From contig NZ_LMIT01000013.1 of the NCBI RefSeq assembly GCF_001428825.1, forward strand, positions 288,183 through 352,182: a stretch of DNA of 64,000 nt. The letters run 5' to 3'. Both the position numbers and the translations under genes were made by a program. The stretch is from Nocardioides sp. Root240. GTDB taxonomy: Bacteria; Actinomycetota; Actinomycetes; Propionibacteriales; Nocardioidaceae. Numbering within the stretch: position 1 is the stretch's first letter; every line of letters begins with the position of its first letter. The notes below the pieces were generated by a model. It was not told the DNA's origin, did not search any database, and was given only the letters and a program-made list of their open reading frames with translations. Of the stretch, positions 60,471 to 64,000 are shown piece after piece.

Positions 60471-62354
60471 ATGAGCACCGACACCCCGGCCGACACCTTG
60501 ACCGTGAGGGCCGAGATCGAGGCGCAGATCGCCGGTCTCACGCTGCCGGTGGCGTTCGCGCGGACCGCGGCCGCCGAGGGCGACGCCCCGGCTTACTCCG
60601 ACAAGGTCGGCATCGACCTGTCCGGCGGCTACGCCCCGGGCTGGCGGACCGTGTCGTGGAGCGAGCTGCGCGAGCGCGCGCTCGACGTGGCCGGCGCGCT
60701 GATGGCCAGCGGCGTCGCCCGCGGCGACCGGGTCGCGTTCATGGCGAGCAACCGGATCGAGCACGTCGTCGCCGACCTCGGCGCCGTCCACGCGGCTGCC
60801 GTGTCGATGTCGGTCTACAACACGCTCTCCCCCGAGCAGGTCGCCTACGTCGCCGCCCACGCCGAGCCGGCGGTCGTCGTCCTGGAGACGGCCGACCACC
60901 TGGCCCGCTGGGAGAAGGCGCTGAGCGAGGGCTCGTCGGTCCGCCGCGTCGTCCTCATCGACGTCGAGGCGCCGGCCGGCGACGACCGCTTCACCACCTG
61001 GGACGCGTTCGTGGCCGAGGGCGCCGCCTGGCGCGCCGCGCACGCCGCCGAGCTGGACGCGCGCACCGCCGAGGTGAGCCCCGAGGACCCGCTGACGATC
61101 CTCTACACGTCGGGCACCACCGGGAACCCGAAGGGCGTCGTGCTGACGCACCACGCGGTGCTCTACGAGTGCGCCTGCTCCCTGCAGGTCTCCGCCCCGA
61201 CGCTGCACAACGACTTCATCTCCTACCTGCCGTTCGCCCACATCGCCGAGCGCACCCTCGGCATGTACATCCCGCAGGTCAACGGCGCGCACATCCACCT
61301 GATCGCCGACCCGGCGCTGCTGCTCGGCGCGCTCGGCGAGGTGCACCCGACGCGCTTCTTCGGCGTCCCGCGGGTCTGGGAGAAGATCAAGACCGGCATC
61401 TCCGCCAAGCTCGCCGCCGAGACCGATCCGGACAAGAGGGCCCAGGTGGAGGGCGCGCTCGCCGTCGGCCTGGAGTACGTCGAGGCGCTGCAGCAGGGCG
61501 GCGAGGTCTCCCCCGAGCTCGAGGCGCGCTACCACGCCGCCGACGCCGGGCTGCTCTCCTTCCTGCGCGCACTGCTCGGCCTCGACCGCTGCGAGTGGGC
61601 GGCCTCCGCGGCCGCCCCGATGCCGCTGGAGGTCGCGAAGTTCTTCGCAGGCCTCGGCATGCGCATCTACGACGTCTACGGCATGACCGAGACCTGCGCG
61701 GCCGTCACCGCGTGCGGCCCGGAGCAGTTCCGCCTCGGCACGGTGGGCCGCGCACTGCCCGGCATCGAGATCACCCTGGCCGAGGACGGCGAGATCCTCG
61801 CCCGCGGCCCGGTCGCGTCGCAGGGCTACTACAAGCAGGACGACGCCACGGCCGAGCTGATCGACGCCGACGGCTGGGTCCACACCGGCGACATCGGCGA
61901 GATCGACGAGGACGGCTTCCTCAAGGTCGTCGACCGGAAGAAGGAGATGATCATCACCTCCTCCGGCAAGAACATCGCGCCCTCCAACATCGAGAACCAC
62001 CTCAAGGAGAGCCCGATCGTCGGCCACGCACTGGTGTTCGGCGAGGGCCGGCCCTACGTCGTCGCGGTCCTCACCCTCGACGCCGAGATCGCGCCGCTGG
62101 TCGCGGCCCAGCTGGGCATCCCGGCCGGCACCTCGCTCGCCGAGCTGGCCCAGCACCCGGCGATGCTCGCCGTCGCGCAGCAGGCGGTCGACGCCGCCAA
62201 CGAGCGCCTCTCGCGGCCCGAGCAGGTCAAGGCGTGGGAGCTGCTCCCCGTCGAGTGGACCGCGGAGTCCGAGGAGCTCACCCCGACGCTCAAGCTCAAG
62301 CGCCGCGTCGTCCACGCCAAGTACGCCGACGTCCTGGAGAGGCTCTACTCGTGA
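60471..62354 (+). CDS. long-chain fatty-acyl-CoA synthetase (FadD15-like)
   Basis: The 627-residue adenylate-forming enzyme has the P-loop ILYTSGTTGNPKGVVLTHH near 210-228 and the YDVYGMTETCAAVT motif near 401-414. A TGD hinge (VHTGDIGEIDEDGFLKVVDRKKEMIITSSGKNIAPSNIE) and a C-terminal lysine region (KLKRRVVHAKY) are also visible. It activates fatty acids with ATP and CoA. AGAGGA precedes the ATG. As the gene after mceF, it could trap imported lipids as CoA thioesters. Confidence 0.95.
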   Translation: MSTDTPADTLTVRAEIEAQIAGLTLPVAFARTAAAEGDAPAYSDKVGIDLSGGYAPGWRTVSWSELRERALDVAGALMASGVARGDRVAFMASNRIEHVVADLGAVHAAAVSMSVYNTLSPEQVAYVAAHAEPAVVVLETADHLARWEKALSEGSSVRRVVLIDVEAPAGDDRFTTWDAFVAEGAAWRAAHAAELDARTAEVSPEDPLTILYTSGTTGNPKGVVLTHHAVLYECACSLQVSAPTLHNDFISYLPFAHIAERTLGMYIPQVNGAHIHLIADPALLLGALGEVHPTRFFGVPRVWEKIKTGISAKLAAETDPDKRAQVEGALAVGLEYVEALQQGGEVSPELEARYHAADAGLLSFLRALLGLDRCEWAASAAAPMPLEVAKFFAGLGMRIYDVYGMTETCAAVTACGPEQFRLGTVGRALPGIEITLAEDGEILARGPVASQGYYKQDDATAELIDADGWVHTGDIGEIDEDGFLKVVDRKKEMIITSSGKNIAPSNIENHLKESPIVGHALVFGEGRPYVVAVLTLDAEIAPLVAAQLGIPAGTSLAELAQHPAMLAVAQQAVDAANERLSRPEQVKAWELLPVEWTAESEELTPTLKLKRRVVHAKYADVLERLYS

Positions 62355-63955
62355 CCGCTCTTGCTGGTTCCACCGTCTCCGTCCGGCCCGCGTGGGTGAC
62401 CGACGCCCGCCTCGCGGAGTGGACCCGCTGGGTCTTCCGCGACCCGGCCGGCACCGCCACCAGCACGGCCACGGCGCCGTACGACGGGCTGCCGATCGCG
62501 TCCGTCCCGGTGAGCAGCGCCGCGGACGTCGCCGACGCGATCGCCGGTGCCCGCGCCGCCCAGCGCCCGTGGGCCCAGCTGCCGTGGGCGAACCGTGCTG
62601 CCGTCGTCCTGCGGTTCCACGACCTGCTCGTCGAACGCCAGGACGAGGTCATCGACCTGATCCAGTGGGAGATGGGCAAGGCGCGCTTCAGCGCGTGGCA
62701 GGAGATCCTGCAGGTCGCGAACATCGCGCGCCACTACGGCTGCCACGGCAAGCACTACGTCGGCACCACCAAGGTCCGTGGCGCGATGCCCGGCCTGACC
62801 AAGGTGCGCGAGGTGCGGGTGCCGAAGGGCGTGATCGGCATGATCTCGCCGTGGAACTACCCGCTCTACCTCGCGGTCGGCGACGTGATCCCCGCGCTGC
62901 TGGCCGGCAACGGCGTGGTCAGCAAGGCGGACTCGCAGACCCCGCTGACCCTGCTGTGGACCCGCGCCCTGATGGCCGAGGCCGGCCTGCCGACGGACCT
63001 GTGGCACGTCGTCGTGGGCCCCGGCGCGGTGATCGGTGACGCGCTGATCGGCTCCCCCGACGGCGCCCCGGGCGTCGACCACATCTGCTTCACCGGCTCG
63101 ACCGCGACCGGCCGCTCCGTCGGGCGCCGCGCCGGCGAGATGCTCATCGCGGCCTCGCTCGAGCTCGGCGGCAAGAACCCGCTCGTCGTCCTGGCGGACG
63201 CGGACGTGGAGAAGGCAGCCGCGGGCTGCGTCGCCGCGGCCTTCGCCAACACCGGCCAGATGTGCATCCACATCGAGCGGGTGATCGTGCACGAGGCCGT
63301 GTACGACGCCTTCCGGACCTCGCTCGTGGCCGCCACCGAGGCACTCACGATCGGGCAGACCTTCGACTACTCCGTCGACGTCGGCTCGCTCGCCTCCCCC
63401 GCCCAGCTCGAGGCGGTCACCTCGCACGTCGCGTCCGCCGTCGCGGCGGGTGCTGTGGTCCTGGCGGGCGGTCGGGCCCGTCCCGACCTGGGCCCGCTCG
63501 TGCACGAGCCGACCGTCCTCGAGGGCGTCACCGCCGAGATGCCGGTCTGCCTGGAGGAGACCTTCGGCCCGGTGATCTCGCTGTACCGCGTCTCCTCCGA
63601 CCAGGAGGCGGTCCTCAAGGCGAACGAGGGCAGCTACGGCCTCTCCGCCAGCATCTGGTCGCGCGACACCGGCGCGGCCGAGGCCCTGGCCACCCGGATC
63701 CGCTCCGGCTCGGTCAACGTCAACGACGGCGCCGCCGCCGCCGCCGGCTCGATCGAGGCCGGCATGGGCGGCATGGGCGACAGCGGCCTGGGTCGGCGCC
63801 ACGGCGCCGAGGGCATGCGGAAGTACACCGAGTCCCAGACGGTCGCCACCCAGCGGCTGGTGCCGCTGGGCCCGCCCTCGGGCATGGCGCTCGACAGGTT
63901 CGTCGGGCTCGGCAACGCGCAGCTCAAGCTGCTCCGCAGGCTGCGAGTGCGCTGA
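62351..63955 (+). CDS. aldehyde dehydrogenase (succinate-semialdehyde dehydrogenase type)
   Basis: The 534-residue enzyme has the NAD(P)-binding motif FTGSTATG, the general base in LELGGKNP, and the catalytic Cys in NTGQMCIHIER. LEETFGPVISLYR and EGMRKYTESQTVA complete the domain. The family resembles succinate-semialdehyde dehydrogenases (GabD2-type), but substrates include fatty and steroid-derived aldehydes. The GTG overlaps the fadD stop (GTGA), so both are part of the mce transcript. A UUCG hairpin follows. Confidence 0.93.
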   Translation: MTALAGSTVSVRPAWVTDARLAEWTRWVFRDPAGTATSTATAPYDGLPIASVPVSSAADVADAIAGARAAQRPWAQLPWANRAAVVLRFHDLLVERQDEVIDLIQWEMGKARFSAWQEILQVANIARHYGCHGKHYVGTTKVRGAMPGLTKVREVRVPKGVIGMISPWNYPLYLAVGDVIPALLAGNGVVSKADSQTPLTLLWTRALMAEAGLPTDLWHVVVGPGAVIGDALIGSPDGAPGVDHICFTGSTATGRSVGRRAGEMLIAASLELGGKNPLVVLADADVEKAAAGCVAAAFANTGQMCIHIERVIVHEAVYDAFRTSLVAATEALTIGQTFDYSVDVGSLASPAQLEAVTSHVASAVAAGAVVLAGGRARPDLGPLVHEPTVLEGVTAEMPVCLEETFGPVISLYRVSSDQEAVLKANEGSYGLSASIWSRDTGAAEALATRIRSGSVNVNDGAAAAAGSIEAGMGGMGDSGLGRRHGAEGMRKYTESQTVATQRLVPLGPPSGMALDRFVGLGNAQLKLLRRLRVR

Positions 63956-63967
63956 CGAGGGAGGGAG

Positions 63968-63993
63968 CGAGGTCGCCCTTCGGGGCGACCTCG
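63968..63993 (+). terminator. UUCG terminator of the mce operon
   Basis: CGAGGTCGCCC (63968-63978) and GGGCGACCTCG (63983-63993) form a perfect 11-bp stem closed by the stable C(UUCG)G tetraloop. It starts 12 bases after the aldehyde dehydrogenase stop. No U-tract is visible before the window ends. Confidence 0.8.
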
Positions 63994-64000
63994 ATCGCGT

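Overview
The window reads as a stretch of chromosome from a high-GC actinobacterium, most likely Nocardioidaceae (Nocardioides or a close relative). The evidence is very high G+C at third codon positions, many GTG starts, 1- to 4-base start/stop overlaps, the block TIGR03960 / TIGR03936 / RNase E-G / rplU / rpmA / obg / proB, a complete YrbE-Mce operon, proline-rich 'septum formation' membrane proteins, and an intergenic element (CTCAACCACCG ... TTTCGAGG type) that I associate with Nocardioides. I see no phage, IS element, integrase or CRISPR array. Gene identities come from motif recognition in the translated sequence, not from a database search.

Layout. 1-8238 (mostly minus): partial SRPBCC protein, small membrane protein, alpha/beta hydrolase, trigger factor behind tRNA-Gly and tRNA-Pro, then rpiB - nei-type glycosylase - SpoIIE/PP2C phosphatase as a coupled operon, and ligA. 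8297-10663 (plus): a TetR regulator with twin operators and an MFS (DHA2) efflux pump. 10686-13996 (minus): cysteine desulfurase, mnmA and a MetE-like protein, coupled. 14095-16101 (plus): PPK2 and an FAD monooxygenase. 16098-24007 (minus): rne/rng, rplU, rpmA, obg, proB, preceded by the radical-SAM-linked TIGR03936 protein. 23991-30054: an insertion between the two radical SAM partner genes, holding a winged-helix protein, three tandem septum-formation-type membrane proteins, a secreted GH16 hydrolase and a MetF-like protein. 30061-32001: TIGR03960 radical SAM protein. 32129-38037: Ca2+/H+ antiporter, two lipoproteins, and a CopC-CopD / YcnI copper cluster. 38206-42763: a secreted multi-repeat protein, a sulfotransferase/TIGR03032 fusion and a GrpB protein. 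42744-49175 (minus): mreB-mreC-mreD-mrdA-rodA-HIT cell-elongation operon. 49385-51335: two more septum-formation-type proteins and ndk. 51405-63955: a MerR regulator divergent from yrbEAB-mceABCDEF-fadD-aldehyde dehydrogenase, closed by a UUCG hairpin.

How the genes work together. The mre operon builds the lateral wall. The mce operon encodes a predicted lipid importer whose cargo could be activated by the acyl-CoA synthetase and oxidised by the dehydrogenase. The MerR gene and the mce operon each carry the same dyad (ACAGT-N3-ACTGTCA) over a putative -10 box, so I infer one regulator for both. The desulfurase supplies sulfur to MnmA for tRNA thiolation. The most interesting signals are the paired MerR operators, a three-hairpin leader before the RNase E/G gene, a CTG start codon in the septum-protein array, five septum-type paralogues in two clusters, and the sulfotransferase/TIGR03032 fusion.
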